Of a DNA stretch of 64,000 nucleotides, positions 63,891-64,000 are shown in pieces (within the stretch, counting starts at the first letter, position 1; each line of letters begins with the position of its first letter). A program made the translations under genes and the position numbers. Below the pieces are notes generated by a model that worked only from the letters and a program-made list of their open reading frames with translations, was not told where the DNA came from and searched no databases. Source of the DNA: Pseudomonas inefficax (GTDB lineage: Bacteria > Pseudomonadota > Gammaproteobacteria > Pseudomonadales > Pseudomonadaceae); contig NZ_OPYN01000108.1 of NCBI RefSeq assembly GCF_900277125.1, forward strand, positions 62,001 through 126,000. The letters are read 5' to 3'.

Positions 63891-64000
63891 ATGGAGAAAG
63901 TCATCGTCATCACCGGTGCCAGCCGCGGCATCGGCGCCGCCACGGCGCTGCTGGCCGCCCGCGAGGGCTACCGCATCTGCATCAACTACCACGCCGACGA
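63891..64000 (+). CDS. Short-chain dehydrogenase/reductase, 3' truncated by window
   Basis: The first 36 codons of a Rossmann-fold SDR oxidoreductase, cut by the right edge. ATG 63891 begins MEKVIVITGASRGIGAATAL, in which TGASRGIG is the nucleotide-binding TGxxxGxG motif. The ribosome site is weak. It starts 75 bases after apbE in the same direction. Substrate cannot be told from this fragment. Confidence 0.85.
   Translation, partial: MEKVIVITGASRGIGAATALLAAREGYRICINYHAD

Noticed and set aside
1..64000. Mobile elements, tRNA or rRNA genes, prophage
   Set aside because: No transposase, integrase, clover-leaf or rRNA-like sequence was found on reading both strands.

Overview
The window looks like chromosomal DNA of a Pseudomonas putida-group bacterium. 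Codon use is GC-rich throughout, gene content and order match what I remember of the P. putida KT2440 chromosome around PP_3591 to PP_3548 (memory, not a search), and nearly every longer intergenic gap carries Pseudomonas-type REP palindromes. I see no rRNA, tRNA, CRISPR array, insertion sequence or prophage.

Layout. 1-4.9 kb: D-lysine/pipecolate catabolism (dpkA, cut by the left edge, and amaC), an amino-acid permease of the HAAAP family and thiol peroxidase tpx. 5.0-14.0 kb: a four-gene RND efflux operon (adaptor, two different RND pumps, outer-membrane lipoprotein) joined by 4-nt ATGA overlaps. 14.3-19.5 kb: an MHYT-GGDEF-EAL c-di-GMP enzyme, two small DUF proteins and phosphoglucomutase. 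19.6-23.5 kb: an ECF sigma / FecR / TonB-transducer cell-surface signalling system behind a strong palindrome. 23.7-27.6 kb: a divergent four-gene group (RidA and a flavin monooxygenase on one side, DUF1028 and an ArgE-like deacetylase on the other). 27.8-31.6 kb: an OprB porin and a membrane PQQ dehydrogenase, probably for periplasmic quinate/shikimate oxidation.

31.8-50.6 kb is a mixed region of single genes: a halovibrin-like lipoprotein, cupin, LysR regulators, MFS, LysE and AEC transporters, a GlxA-type regulator, a protein with two CAP units, a SleB-like wall hydrolase, a betaine-type ABC permease and binding protein with no ATPase alongside, an unusual subtilisin-like protease without a signal peptide, a dCache chemoreceptor, an ion/substrate antiporter and a FecR with no partner sigma factor.

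50.9-56.7 kb: acyl-CoA dehydrogenase and acyl-CoA synthetase, divergent from a FixL/FixJ-type two-component pair. 56.9-60.2 kb: marR-emrA-emrB efflux operon with a perfect palindrome inside its promoter. 60.2-63.8 kb: an incomplete Rnf-like module (rnfC and rnfD only) divergent from a variant ApbE lipoprotein. The right edge cuts a short-chain dehydrogenase.

The points most worth following are the two-subunit Rnf/ApbE module, the RidA-monooxygenase-DUF1028-deacetylase group, the membrane-linked S8 protease, the nested REP arrangement at 4.6-4.8 kb and several palindromes that sit in promoters.
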